Shown: in pieces, positions 28,935 through 37,273 of the stretch
How the letters are laid out: each line of letters opens with the position of its first letter
How positions within the stretch are numbered: position 1 is the stretch's first letter
Origin: Phycisphaera sp.
GTDB taxonomy: Bacteria; Planctomycetota; Phycisphaerae; Phycisphaerales; UBA1924
DNA length: 64,000 nt
Direction of reading: 5' to 3'
Assembly: GCA_025916675.1 (NCBI GenBank)
Contig: CP098402.1
Location: forward strand, 3,529,205-3,593,204
The notes under the pieces: generated by a model
What the model saw: only the letters and a program-made list of their open reading frames with translations
What the model was told of the DNA's origin: nothing
Databases searched by the model: none
Made by a program: the position numbers and the translations under genes

Positions 28935-29384
28935 TCAGCCGTACTCGTTTATCCAATCCTCCAGCCAAGCGACAACTGACTTCGCTTCTTGACGCGTCTC
29001 GAGCAATTCTGCATCGATGCGATAGACCGGCGACTCATGCTCGAGTGTAGTGCGGAGGTAGTATAGATCAGCCCCCGCATCCTCCATGATGACCAGCGCA
29101 TCGTCTGGCAGTGGGCTCCCATCGGGGCCTCTGCGGTCCTGGTTTCGCATGTCGATGTTGAGGAGGCCATCGGGATCATTGAAGCCATAGCACATCTCGC
29201 CAGCCAGATCGATCCGCGAGTGCATCTGCAATAGTGTCGCGTATTGCTTCGGCGCCTTGCCAGGAAGGCCGGTCATCATCCGCTCGGCGGCATCTCCATC
29301 GAATGGCTCGCTTACTTGGATAACTCCGGCATCGATGCCTCGCTTGATGACGTTGCGGATCGCGTTTTCGATGTTCCCAGGCAT
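28935..29384 (-). CDS. SMI1/KNR4 (SUKH)-like protein, low GC
   Basis: 149 residues. The C-terminal half, LPDDALVIMEDAGADLYYLRTT...SPVYRIDAELLETRQEAKSVVAWLEDWI, matches the SUKH pattern of a conserved D(S/A)G-D-YY turn followed by a final helix. SUKH proteins often act as immunity proteins against contact-dependent or secreted nuclease toxins, though many are orphans. The gene is clearly more AT-rich than its surroundings. AAGGA lies six bases before the ATG. No toxin gene is visible nearby, so an orphan immunity role is only a hypothesis. Confidence 0.65.
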   Translation of the reverse strand: MPGNIENAIRNVIKRGIDAGVIQVSEPFDGDAAERMMTGLPGKAPKQYATLLQMHSRIDLAGEMCYGFNDPDGLLNIDMRNQDRRGPDGSPLPDDALVIMEDAGADLYYLRTTLEHESPVYRIDAELLETRQEAKSVVAWLEDWINEYG

Positions 29385-29502
29385 CTGTCGTTCCTTGCGT
29401 TGATCGAGTATTGCGTCGCGGCTTCGAGAGGTTATGCTCCGGCCTTGCCTGCAGAGATCACATTCTTGTACCGGTTTCTGCCGCGCGTCTGAGGCCCCGT
29501 GC

Positions 29503-29865
29503 TCACGCCCGCGGCTCGGTTTCGCGGCGGGCTAGTTCGTTGAGATTGGCCTCCAGGCGCGCAAAGCCGTCGATGACCCATTCAAGAAAGGAGTCTGAGG
29601 GCGCGTCCGTATCCGATTCCCGCCGATGGGCGAACTCGACGGTCCACCGTCTCGCGTTCGTAAGCACGGAACGCGCCCAGTCGCGCTCGTTGGGATCGCT
29701 CAAATCGACCAAGTGCGAGTCCTGATACCGGTCCCGCTGCTGCTCCGTCAGGACGGGGTTGGACTCCAAGATTGCACGGCATATGAAGTCGAAATCGATG
29801 TTCCTGACCTTCCAGTTGAGATCAAGGTCTTCTTCGCGCGTGCTGATCATTATCAAGACAGACAT
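29503..29865 (-). CDS. hypothetical protein, low GC
   Basis: 120 residues, acidic and helical (TREEDLDLNWKVRNIDFDFICRAIL...EANLNELARR). I recognise no family. A very good SD, GGAGG, sits seven bases before the ATG at 29863-29865, which supports expression. It precedes the SUKH-like gene on the same strand, with 118 bp between them, and shares its lower GC. The two may be a small acquired accessory unit. Confidence 0.6.
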   Translation of the reverse strand: MSVLIMISTREEDLDLNWKVRNIDFDFICRAILESNPVLTEQQRDRYQDSHLVDLSDPNERDWARSVLTNARRWTVEFAHRRESDTDAPSDSFLEWVIDGFARLEANLNELARRETEPRA

Positions 29866-29996
29866 CGCAAGACCTCCGGATGGCCGCCAGATTGGGCCGC
29901 GGGATGCTACCGGCGGGGGTCTCGCCTGGCTCCATCGAGCCCTATCCTGCCATTCCCGACGGCATCTCGCCCCGATACCCCGTCACGGAGTTACCG

Positions 29997-31058
29997 ATGG
30001 AGATTTACGAGGACCAGGCCCGCGACATCCTCGCCCGGCCCGGCGCTCGCCGTGCGATGCCTTCGTGCGCCGGGCGGGCCAGGTGCGGCATGGCGGGTTT
30101 GCTTGGTCTCCTCGTGCTGGCCATCGTGCCTGGGTGCGCCTCGACGCCCACGCCCGCGTGGTCCCCCGACATCCCGCCGCTGGGCGTCGGCGACCGGGCG
30201 CCCGCGTTCGAGGCTGATCACTGGATCCGCGAGCCGCACGTGAGGCCCTTCGAGGGCGGGTCCATCTACGTCGTCGAGTTCTGGGCGACGTGGTGCGTGG
30301 CGTGCATCGCCGGCTTCCCCGAGCTGGCCGACCTGCAGGCCGAGTACGCCCACCGGGGCGTCGTCGTCATCGCGGCGACCAACGCGGACGACCGGGGCTG
30401 CACGCTCAAATCGGCGACGGCCATGGCGCTCGACCCCGCCCGGCGCATGGACTTCGGCGTCGCCTTCATGGACGATCCCGGCGTCTACCGCGCCTGGGCG
30501 AGGGCGGCCGGGCACCGGGGCATCCCGACCGCGCTGGTCGTTGACCGCTCGGGCCGGCTGGCGCACGTGGGCTACGAGCGGCCGCCGCGTGCGGTCGTCG
30601 AAGAGCTCCTCGCGGGGACGTTCGACATGGAGACCGCCGCCGAGCGGCACGAGCGTGTCATGGTCACGCGGGCCTCGGTCAAGCGCTACGAGGAGCTGCT
30701 CGAGGCCGGCGATCCCGGCGCGAGCGCCTTCGCGTGGCGAGCGCTCGAGGGGCCGACCGGGCGGATCTCCAGCGGGCCGACGGCCATCGCCGAGCTGGCG
30801 ATGTTTTCCACGCCCGGGGGTACCGAGCCGGACCTCGGGCTGGCGCTGGCGGGTGCCCGCCTGGGGTACGAGCTGCGCACCGACCCGACAGACCTGTGGT
30901 ACGACCAGACGCTGGCCGAGGCCGAGTTCCGCGCCGGGAACGTCGAGCGGGCGATCGAGGTGTGCGAGTGGGCCCTTGACCAGGAAGGGGCGCTGGGAGC
31001 GGACGCGCTGCGGGAACGGCTCGCCGGGTATCGGCAGGCGGTGGCAAGCGACGGGTGA
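29997..31058 (+). CDS. TlpA-like thioredoxin-fold lipoprotein with sucC-like 5' end
   Basis: 353 residues from the ATG at 29997; a shorter start at 30057 (MPSCAGR...) would give a normal-length signal peptide. The lipobox is LAIVPGC. A thioredoxin domain follows, with WATWCVACIAGFPELADL (CxxC) and the cis-Pro segment RGIPTALVVDRSG. The C-terminal 150 residues are TPR-like helices. The first 17 codons and about 60 bp upstream resemble the sucC start (MEIYEDQARDILARPGA against MKIHEYQARDILSQAGV), including the SD. It probably reduces disulfides in the periplasm. The chimeric start is described in the findings. Confidence 0.8.
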   Translation: MEIYEDQARDILARPGARRAMPSCAGRARCGMAGLLGLLVLAIVPGCASTPTPAWSPDIPPLGVGDRAPAFEADHWIREPHVRPFEGGSIYVVEFWATWCVACIAGFPELADLQAEYAHRGVVVIAATNADDRGCTLKSATAMALDPARRMDFGVAFMDDPGVYRAWARAAGHRGIPTALVVDRSGRLAHVGYERPPRAVVEELLAGTFDMETAAERHERVMVTRASVKRYEELLEAGDPGASAFAWRALEGPTGRISSGPTAIAELAMFSTPGGTEPDLGLALAGARLGYELRTDPTDLWYDQTLAEAEFRAGNVERAIEVCEWALDQEGALGADALRERLAGYRQAVASDG

Positions 31059-31065
31059 GCACGAC

Positions 31066-31092
31066 GGGCCGCGCGTTGGGCCGCGCGTTGGG
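31066..31092. repeat. short GC-rich tandem duplication between the TlpA-like gene and sucC
   Basis: The 12-base unit GGGCCGCGCGTT occurs twice in direct succession and begins a third time (GGG). It lies between the two genes, 8 bp after the TlpA-like stop and about 70 bp before sucC. Function unknown; it could be replication slippage or part of a GC-rich hairpin. Confidence 0.6.
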
Positions 31093-31158
31093 CCCGCTGG
31101 CCCTACCCTGAGACGCCCGACGACACCTGACCCAAAACCCCGGCACGGAGTGCCCCGC

Positions 31159-32361
31159 ATGAAGATCCATGAGTACCAGGCCCGCGACATCCTCAGCCAG
31201 GCGGGCGTGCCCGTGCCGCCGGCGGTCACGATCGACAACGCCGACGAGGCGGCCCGCGTCTTCAAGGACGTGACCAAGGACATGGGCGACAAGAAGCTCG
31301 CCGTTGTCAAGGCCCAGGTCCACGCCGGCGGGCGGGGCAAGGCGGGCTTCGTGAAGCTCGTCAAGACGGCCGAGGAGGCCACCGAGGCCGCCCGATTCAT
31401 GCTGAGCAACAAGATGGTGAGCGTGCAGACCGGGCCCGAGGGCCTGGAGGTCACCAAGCTGCTGATCGCCGCGGGTGTTGACATCGCCCACGAGTACTAC
31501 GTCGCCATCACGACCGACCGCAAGACGCGCCAGCACGTGCTGATCGCCAGCAGCGAGGGCGGGGTCGAGATCGAGAAGGTGGCCGAGGAGAACCCCGACG
31601 CGATCGTCCGTGAGCGGCTGCACCCCTTGCTGGGCCTGCAACCGTACCAGGCTCGAAAGGTCGCGTTCGCGCTGGGCTTCAAGGGGAAGCTCGTCAATCA
31701 GGCGGTCAAGACGCTGATGGCGCTGGCCAAGTCATTCCTTGAGAAGGACTGCACGATCGCCGAGATTAATCCCCTCATCACGACCAAGCCGACCGCCGAG
31801 CACCCCGACGGCGAGCTGCTGGCCATCGACGCGAAGTTCAACTTCGACGACAACGCCCTGTTCCGCCACAAGGACGTCCAGGGCATGTTCGACCCCAGCG
31901 AGGAGAACCCCGGCGAGCTGCGCGCCAGCCGCATGGGCCTGAACTATATCGCCCTGGACGGCAACATCGGCTGCCTGGTGAACGGTGCGGGCCTCGCGAT
32001 GGCGACGATGGACACGATCGCCCTGGAGGGCGGCCAGCCGGCGAACTTCCTCGATGTGGGTGGGAGTGCGAGCGAGGAGGCCGTGACCGAGGCGTTCCGG
32101 ATCATCCTCGACGACAAGGCCGTCAAGGGCGTGATGGTCAACATCTTCGGCGGCATCATGGACTGCGCGGTCATCGCCCAGGGCATCGTCAACGCGGCCA
32201 CCGAGATCGGCTTCGAGGTGCCGCTGGTTGTGCGGCTGGAGGGCACGAACGTGCAGGCCGGCCGCAAGATCCTCGAAGAGGCTAGCGGCAAGCTGACCAC
32301 GCTCCAGGCCGCCAGCGACCTGGGCGACGCGGCCAAGAAGGTCGCCGCGGCCGTTGCCTGA
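31159..32361 (+). CDS. sucC: succinyl-CoA ligase (ADP/GDP-forming), beta subunit
   Basis: 400 residues, standard for SucC. The ATP-grasp start MKIHEYQARDIL is canonical, followed by VKAQVHAGGRGKAGFVKL, EKDCTIAEINPLI and NIFGGIMDCAVIAQGI with LRLEGTN-like ending (VVRLEGTNVQAGRKIL). It catalyses substrate-level phosphorylation in the TCA cycle as a dimer with SucD. A sucD gene does not follow, although the two are usually adjacent; the next gene is an unrelated phosphatase four bases on. The start ATG has CGGAG ten bases upstream. Confidence 0.96.
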   Translation: MKIHEYQARDILSQAGVPVPPAVTIDNADEAARVFKDVTKDMGDKKLAVVKAQVHAGGRGKAGFVKLVKTAEEATEAARFMLSNKMVSVQTGPEGLEVTKLLIAAGVDIAHEYYVAITTDRKTRQHVLIASSEGGVEIEKVAEENPDAIVRERLHPLLGLQPYQARKVAFALGFKGKLVNQAVKTLMALAKSFLEKDCTIAEINPLITTKPTAEHPDGELLAIDAKFNFDDNALFRHKDVQGMFDPSEENPGELRASRMGLNYIALDGNIGCLVNGAGLAMATMDTIALEGGQPANFLDVGGSASEEAVTEAFRIILDDKAVKGVMVNIFGGIMDCAVIAQGIVNAATEIGFEVPLVVRLEGTNVQAGRKILEEASGKLTTLQAASDLGDAAKKVAAAVA

Positions 32362-32364
32362 GGC

Positions 32365-33186
32365 ATGAGCGAGCCGTTCGCAAACGTCGATCGCGAGGTC
32401 ATGGCCCGTCTCGAGCTGGCGCTCGAAGCGGCGCGCGCCGCCGGTGGCGTCACGTTGCAGTTCTTCCAGGGCGACCAGCTCGGCACCATCAGCAAGGCCG
32501 ACGGCAGCCCCGTGACCGAGGCCGACAAGGGTGCCGAGCGTGTGCTGCGCGTGGCGATCGAGGAGGCGTTCCCGAGTGACGCCATCATCGGCGAGGAGTT
32601 CGGCGAGAAGGACGGCGAGTCGGGCTACCGCTGGATCCTCGACCCCATCGACGGCACGGTGAGCTTCGTGCAGGGCGTGCCGCTGTATGGAACCCTGGTT
32701 GGCGTGTTCAAGGGCGACGAGCCGGTGGTGGGCGTCGTGCACATGCCCGCGCTCAGCGAGACGGTGTTCGCGGCCAGGAGCGGCGGGGCGTGGTGGATCC
32801 CCGGCGTGGGCCAGGACGCCCGGCCCGCGGGATTGACGAACACGAGCAGCCTCGCCGACGCGCTACTGGTGACGACCGCGCTGGAGTACTTCGACCCAGC
32901 TACCGGCGGGGACGTGTACGCCCGCCTGACCAGGGCCTGCAAGCGCACGCGCGGGTGGTCCGATTGCTACGCGCACGTGCTGCTGGCGACCGGCCGGTGC
33001 GACGTGGTGGTCGAGCCGACGATCAACCCGTGGGACATCGCGCCGATGGCGTGCGTCCTGGCCGAACTTGGCGGCCATTTGGTAGATTGGACGGGTGCGA
33101 GCCGGATCGATGGCGGCGATGCCATCCTGACCAACGCGCACCTCAAGGACGCCGTGCTGGACACCCTCCGCGGGTCGGCGTCCTGA
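32365..33186 (+). CDS. inositol-monophosphatase-family phosphatase, probably histidinol-phosphatase (HisN type)
   Basis: 273 residues. Metal-binding motifs are complete: IIGEE (74-78), DPIDGT (93-98) and WDIAPM (about 221-226). The family hydrolyses inositol phosphate, histidinol phosphate, PAP or FBP using Mg2+ or similar. The overall sequence (FVQGVPLYGTLVG...TRGWSDCYAHVLLATGRCDVVVEP) best fits the HisN histidinol-phosphatase branch, but I cannot exclude another substrate. Encoded immediately after sucC with a 3-bp gap. Confidence 0.85.
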   Translation: MSEPFANVDREVMARLELALEAARAAGGVTLQFFQGDQLGTISKADGSPVTEADKGAERVLRVAIEEAFPSDAIIGEEFGEKDGESGYRWILDPIDGTVSFVQGVPLYGTLVGVFKGDEPVVGVVHMPALSETVFAARSGGAWWIPGVGQDARPAGLTNTSSLADALLVTTALEYFDPATGGDVYARLTRACKRTRGWSDCYAHVLLATGRCDVVVEPTINPWDIAPMACVLAELGGHLVDWTGASRIDGGDAILTNAHLKDAVLDTLRGSAS

Positions 33187-33219
33187 ATCGGTTGCGTCGG
33201 TTTGCGCTACTCTTCCCGC

Positions 33220-33702
33220 ATGGCACGCACGCAACACGCCATCTTCGGGGCCGGCTGCTTCTGGGGCGTCGAGCACTCGTTCCGCCGCATTGATGGTGTC
33301 ATCGATGCCACCACCGGCTACGCGGGCGGCACGATGGAGAATCCCAGCTACGAGGACGTCTGCACGCACACCACCGGCCACGCCGAGGTCGTGCGCGTCG
33401 AGTACGACCCCGAGCGCGTCGCATTCGATGAGATCCTGCACGCCTTCTGGCGCATGCACGACCCCACCCGCCGCGCGCAGCAGGACGGCGATACCGGCCA
33501 GTACCGCTCGGTGATCTTCACCACGAGCGACGAGCAACTCGAGCAAGCACGGGCATCGAAGGACGCCGAAGAATCCAGCGGCCGCCACGGCGAGCCGATC
33601 GTGACGCAGATCGCCCCAGCACCGGCGTTCTACCGGGCCGAGGAGCGCCATCAGCGATACGCCGAGAAGCACGGCGCGGGCGCCTGCCCCCAAAACCGAT
33701 AG
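33220..33702 (+). CDS. msrA: peptide-methionine (S)-S-oxide reductase
   Basis: 160 residues. The catalytic Cys is C13 in FGAGCFWGVE, followed by GYAGGTMENPSYEDVCTHTTGHAE and FWRMHDPTRRAQQDGDTGQYRS, all conserved in MsrA. It repairs the S-epimer of methionine sulfoxide in proteins with thioredoxin. The Cys residues near the C-terminus are reduced to one, in GACPQNR, so the recycling mechanism may be the simplest one-resolving-Cys type. ATG 33220 begins right before the first strand; an upstream TTG adds six residues without support. Confidence 0.95.
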   Translation: MARTQHAIFGAGCFWGVEHSFRRIDGVIDATTGYAGGTMENPSYEDVCTHTTGHAEVVRVEYDPERVAFDEILHAFWRMHDPTRRAQQDGDTGQYRSVIFTTSDEQLEQARASKDAEESSGRHGEPIVTQIAPAPAFYRAEERHQRYAEKHGAGACPQNR

Positions 33703-33767
33703 CACCTGGTGTGCAGGGCGTGTTCGGGTCGGCCGCTGGCACGTGAGCGCGGCGGGTACAGTTGCTG

Positions 33768-34448
33768 GTGAGCGACACGAAAGCCAAATCCAAGACCGAA
33801 GCCAACGGTGACCAGCCGCACCGCAAGCGTCCCGGGCCGCTGCAGATGGGCCTGCTGGTGCTCTCAGGGCTGGTGATGATCGCCGGCGTGGCCCTGGGTG
33901 TCACCGGCACGCTCCAGGATGAGGCCGCGGTCGAGACCATCCAGCAGCAGCAGGCCGCCGCGACCGAGGGCCAGACCGCTCCCGGTGCCGATATGTCCAG
34001 CGGCTTCGTGGGGCAGGGCGGCGACGTCACATTCCCGTTCCCCGTGCCAGGCCTACCCGGCAGCACGCCCGAGCCCACTGGAGAACCGACCGGGGCACCC
34101 GCCGGGGGCGAGCCGGCCGAAGCCGCCGAGGAGACCGTGACCGATCCCTGGAGCCCGGCGATCTTCCGCATGGGCTTCAGCTTCTTCGTTGGCTTCGCGA
34201 TGGCCTACGCGCTCAAGGCGTTCGCCAAGGTCACCGTCGTGTCGGCGGGCATCTTCTTCCTGCTGCTCTTCGGCCTGCAATACGCCGGCCTGGTCGAGGT
34301 GCGATGGACGGCCATGGCCGACCGCTACGACACCATCCAGGCCTGGCTCGGTGCGCAGCTCGGCGGCTTCCAGGCGTTCGTGACCGGCTATCTTCCTTCG
34401 GCGGGTGCGGGGATCGCGGGCCTCGGCTTGGGCTTCATCCGCAAGTAA
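33768..34448 (+). CDS. FUN14-family membrane protein
   Basis: 226 residues. An N-terminal helix (about 30-50) is followed by a Gly/Pro/Glu-rich periplasmic linker (60-125). The C-terminal domain, FFVGFAMAYALKAFAKVT...FLLLFGLQYAGLVEVRW, has the FUN14 pattern, with a paired helix and a C-terminal Gly-rich helix. FUN14 proteins in eukaryotes sit in mitochondrial membranes; bacterial members are of unknown function. The GTG at 33768 is preferred, though a TTG at 33762 is in frame and neither has a strong SD. Confidence 0.75.
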   Translation: MSDTKAKSKTEANGDQPHRKRPGPLQMGLLVLSGLVMIAGVALGVTGTLQDEAAVETIQQQQAAATEGQTAPGADMSSGFVGQGGDVTFPFPVPGLPGSTPEPTGEPTGAPAGGEPAEAAEETVTDPWSPAIFRMGFSFFVGFAMAYALKAFAKVTVVSAGIFFLLLFGLQYAGLVEVRWTAMADRYDTIQAWLGAQLGGFQAFVTGYLPSAGAGIAGLGLGFIRK

Positions 34449-34450
34449 TC

Positions 34451-35062
34451 TCAGGACATCGACCGCACGGTCGCACGCCCAAGCGCCAGACCCACGAGAT
34501 TCGCGAAGCCGTGCAGGAAATGGGCATCGCCTTCATCGAACTTGTCGGGTTCCGGGCTGTCGGCCTCGAGCACGCCCCAGCGATCGGTGCGCGTGCGGAT
34601 GATGACGTTGATGGCCGCGTGGATGCCGTGATCGATGAGGATCTGGGGCCGGCGGAACTTGTCTTCTTTTACAAGGTCATTGCTCAGCACGATGTCATCG
34701 AGCTTGAAGGCGTATCCCGCGGGAGATTCCAGATCGGCCCCCACACGCATCGTGCCCACGACGCCATCGCGCCATCCATATCCGGCGCGAACCAGGAAGT
34801 CGCGCCTCTTGGGGTCGTACTCGAGCACCTTGGCGTACTTGCACTTCAGGCCCTCGGCCGTCAGTCTGGCCGCAGCACCGAGAACCTCGTCCAGATCGTC
34901 GCTCTGGAGGGCCGCCCAACCGAACTCGGCGAGCGTCTTCTGCCGATTCATCATGGTGAACAGGCGGTCGTGGACTTGATCGAGGTGCTCGAATGGATTG
35001 CTAGAGGGGTCTGCAATACCCACGCCATTTCCTCCCGTTGGGTTGGATGAGCCGTGCTTCAT
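34451..35062 (-). CDS. GAF-domain sensor protein
   Basis: 203 residues; one GAF domain spans about 40-195. Signatures are LTAEGLKCKYAKVLEYDPKRRDFLVRAGYGW and INVIIRTRTDRWGVLEADS...DAHFLHGFANLVGLAL. No output domain is attached, so it may act as a stand-alone sensor or partner protein; ligand unknown. There is no SD before the ATG at 35060-35062, and AT-rich TATAGT-like DNA lies directly upstream, so a leaderless transcript is possible. Confidence 0.8.
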   Translation of the reverse strand: MKHGSSNPTGGNGVGIADPSSNPFEHLDQVHDRLFTMMNRQKTLAEFGWAALQSDDLDEVLGAAARLTAEGLKCKYAKVLEYDPKRRDFLVRAGYGWRDGVVGTMRVGADLESPAGYAFKLDDIVLSNDLVKEDKFRRPQILIDHGIHAAINVIIRTRTDRWGVLEADSPEPDKFDEGDAHFLHGFANLVGLALGRATVRSMS

Positions 35063-35136
35063 ATACTATGCGATCCCCCGTCTGGCCGGCGGGGCAGCGC
35101 CGCCCCTAACCTTGATGCCACCACCGAGAGGACGAA

Positions 35137-35379
35137 ATGGACCACCCCGAGCCCGTGACCGTCGGCCAGTTCCCTACCGAGATCCAGGCCACCTTCGCCG
35201 CCAACATGCTTCGCGAGGCGGGCATCCGCTGCGAGCTCCTGGGTGGGGCCAGTTCGGGCTTCAAGGCCGAGAGCCCCGGCTATGTGCGTCTACTGGTTTC
35301 CGCGAACGACGAAACCAAGGCCCGCGCGTTGCTCGAGGAGTTCAACGCCGAGAAGGCACCCGACGAAGATTCCGACTGA
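35137..35379 (+). CDS. DUF2007-type putative signal-transducing protein
   Basis: 80 residues. The sequence VGQFPTEIQATFAANMLREAGIRCELLGG...YVRLLVSANDETKARALLEEF matches the ferredoxin-like alpha/beta fold of DUF2007. Role unknown, perhaps protein-protein signalling. A good SD, AGAGG, precedes the ATG by five bases. The acidic C-terminal tail (APDEDSD) is disordered. Followed at 30 bp by a coiled-coil lipoprotein gene. Confidence 0.8.
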   Translation: MDHPEPVTVGQFPTEIQATFAANMLREAGIRCELLGGASSGFKAESPGYVRLLVSANDETKARALLEEFNAEKAPDEDSD

Positions 35380-35409
35380 TTCCAGACGATCCGAGAGAGG
35401 ATTCCATCC

Positions 35410-35775
35410 ATGCTGTACATGCCCCGCGCCCGCCTGCTGGCGGCGATGACGCTCGCCACACTGGCCCTCCACATGTCGGGCTGCCTGGCGTACGAGATTC
35501 GCAACGAGCTGCGCCAGGCCAACGCGTCGCTGGACGACGTGAAGCTCAGGCTCGCCACCGTCAACGACAGCCTGCTGAAGCTCGAACGCACCAACACGGT
35601 GCTCTCTGACCTCGACATGAAGCTCAGTACGCTCGAAGCGACCAACGCTTCGCTAGCCAGCATCGATTCCTACCTGGCCTCGTTGCGGCGAGCGCTGACC
35701 GCCCTGGCCGATCTCGATGCTCCCGACGACGAGCAGGACGCCAAGCCAGACTCTTCACCATCGGATCCCGGCTGA
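35410..35775 (+). CDS. small coiled-coil lipoprotein
   Basis: 121 residues. Signal peptide with lipobox LHMSGC (Cys about 25). The mature part is one long coiled coil made of ASLDDVKLRLATVNDSLLKLERTNTVLSDLDMK-like near-repeats in which Leu recurs at heptad spacing. An acidic Asp/Glu/Pro tail ends the protein. It may be an oligomeric envelope spacer in the style of Lpp, but without sequence homology. It converges on the DUF1570-type gene with 4 bp between stops. Confidence 0.7.
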   Translation: MLYMPRARLLAAMTLATLALHMSGCLAYEIRNELRQANASLDDVKLRLATVNDSLLKLERTNTVLSDLDMKLSTLEATNASLASIDSYLASLRRALTALADLDAPDDEQDAKPDSSPSDPG

Positions 35776-35779
35776 GGCG

Positions 35780-37273
35780 TCACCCGCCCGGGATGCGCAC
35801 GCTCTCGAACTCACGCCGGCTGGCCAGTCGCGCGGGCAGTTCGAGCATCTGCCGCCCGCGCCGCACGCTGAGCACCACGATGTCGCCGGGTATGTATCGG
35901 CCCACCACGCGATACAACTCGTTGATGTCGCGTGTGCCCTGGCCGTTGATAGCCACCAGCACGTCGCGAGGGCGCAAGCCGGCATTGCGCCCAGGCGAGC
36001 CGCGTGCGACGCGAAGCACCGCCAGCCCCTCGCCACGCTCGCCGTCCACGTCGATGCCCAGCGATGCCGTGGGCGGGTGGTTCTGCTCGGGCGCGACGGG
36101 CAGGCGGTCGAGCCACCGGCGGAAGCTCAGGTCGATGCGGTCGATCTCGGTGCCAAACGTGCGCTCGAGCGCCTGCACGCCAGTGCGGTCGCGTTCCCAC
36201 GTGTCGACGTAGTTATCGTAAAACTCGCCAAGCTCGCCGGCGGCGACCAAGTACAGCATGACCGTCCGCGCGTGGCCGTAATGCAACAGCTGCGAGGTGC
36301 TGATGAAGACGTGGTCGGGTGTTTCGGCGAGCTGGGTGAGCGACTTCAGGCCGCCGCGCGAGCTGGCCTTGCGCACCAGATTGCTACGCCACGAGGGCGC
36401 GAAGCTGGGCGTGCCATCGGGGTTGGCATCGATGTCCTCGACGAGCGACGCCATCCCCTCCATGATCCACGAGGCGTGCCGCTGGCCCTCCAGGCTCTGG
36501 CTGCGATAGTGCAGCGCGTGGAACACCTCGTGCCGGAGCGTGGCGCCGAGGTCCTTGCAGACCAGTTCCTTGCGATCATGGTCGTACGTGCCGGCGATCT
36601 GCCGGGCCGCGCCGCGTGCCGCATCGCCGTGGCGTTGCTGGGCCCATCGCGCGAAGTCCCGATCGGTGGGGATCACCACGCTCACCCAGGGCACCGACGC
36701 CGCGTCGGCCTCGACCAGATTATCGAACAGCTCGGCCACGGCCCAGCGGCTGACCATGTCGAGCTCGTCGCGGGCCATCGAGAAGCTGGGCTGCGGCAGG
36801 CCGACGGCGAACCGCAGCCGCAAGAACGCGTCCTCGTCCTTGAAGTACGAGCCGCCGAACTTCCTGTAGAGCGCGTCGAAGCGGGCTTGGGCGAGCGCTT
36901 CCATCCGCTCGGGCCAGCCCTCGATGATCGCCTCGAACCGATCGGTGCCGCGAATCGACGCGAGGTCGGGATCGTTTTGCAGGTGGGCCAGCTCATCGAA
37001 GCCGAGCCCGAGCGCGCGATCCAGGGCATCCAGCGCCTCATCGGTGCGCCCCAATCGGGCGAGCGAGCTGGCGATGTTGTACTCGGGCACGAACGACTCG
37101 GGCTGCCGGCGGGCCATCTCCTCGAACAACGGGAGGGCCGCCTCAAAGTCGCCGTCCATGGCCAGCGTAAAGGCGTCGGTCTCGAGCTGCGCATCGGACA
37201 GGCGGGCGGGGTCATCCTGAGCGAGGGCGAGGGTGCACAGGGCCAGCACAACCAGTGGAACCAATCGCCTCAT
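35780..37273 (-). CDS. exported TPR - HExxH peptidase-like - PDZ protein (DUF1570 type)
   Basis: 497 residues. Signal peptide (1-18), two TPR-like units (about 28-100), then a gluzincin-like core with HEVFHALHY (near 252) and downstream WIMEGMASLVED supplying the Glu ligand. A PDZ domain (about 415-490) carries GLRPRDVLVAINGQGTRDINELYRVV. The zinc motif is complete, so metallopeptidase activity is plausible but unproven. The ATG overlaps the purN stop by four bases (ATGA), which couples it to purN. Confidence 0.8.
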   Translation of the reverse strand: MRRLVPLVVLALCTLALAQDDPARLSDAQLETDAFTLAMDGDFEAALPLFEEMARRQPESFVPEYNIASSLARLGRTDEALDALDRALGLGFDELAHLQNDPDLASIRGTDRFEAIIEGWPERMEALAQARFDALYRKFGGSYFKDEDAFLRLRFAVGLPQPSFSMARDELDMVSRWAVAELFDNLVEADAASVPWVSVVIPTDRDFARWAQQRHGDAARGAARQIAGTYDHDRKELVCKDLGATLRHEVFHALHYRSQSLEGQRHASWIMEGMASLVEDIDANPDGTPSFAPSWRSNLVRKASSRGGLKSLTQLAETPDHVFISTSQLLHYGHARTVMLYLVAAGELGEFYDNYVDTWERDRTGVQALERTFGTEIDRIDLSFRRWLDRLPVAPEQNHPPTASLGIDVDGERGEGLAVLRVARGSPGRNAGLRPRDVLVAINGQGTRDINELYRVVGRYIPGDIVVLSVRRGRQMLELPARLASRREFESVRIPGG

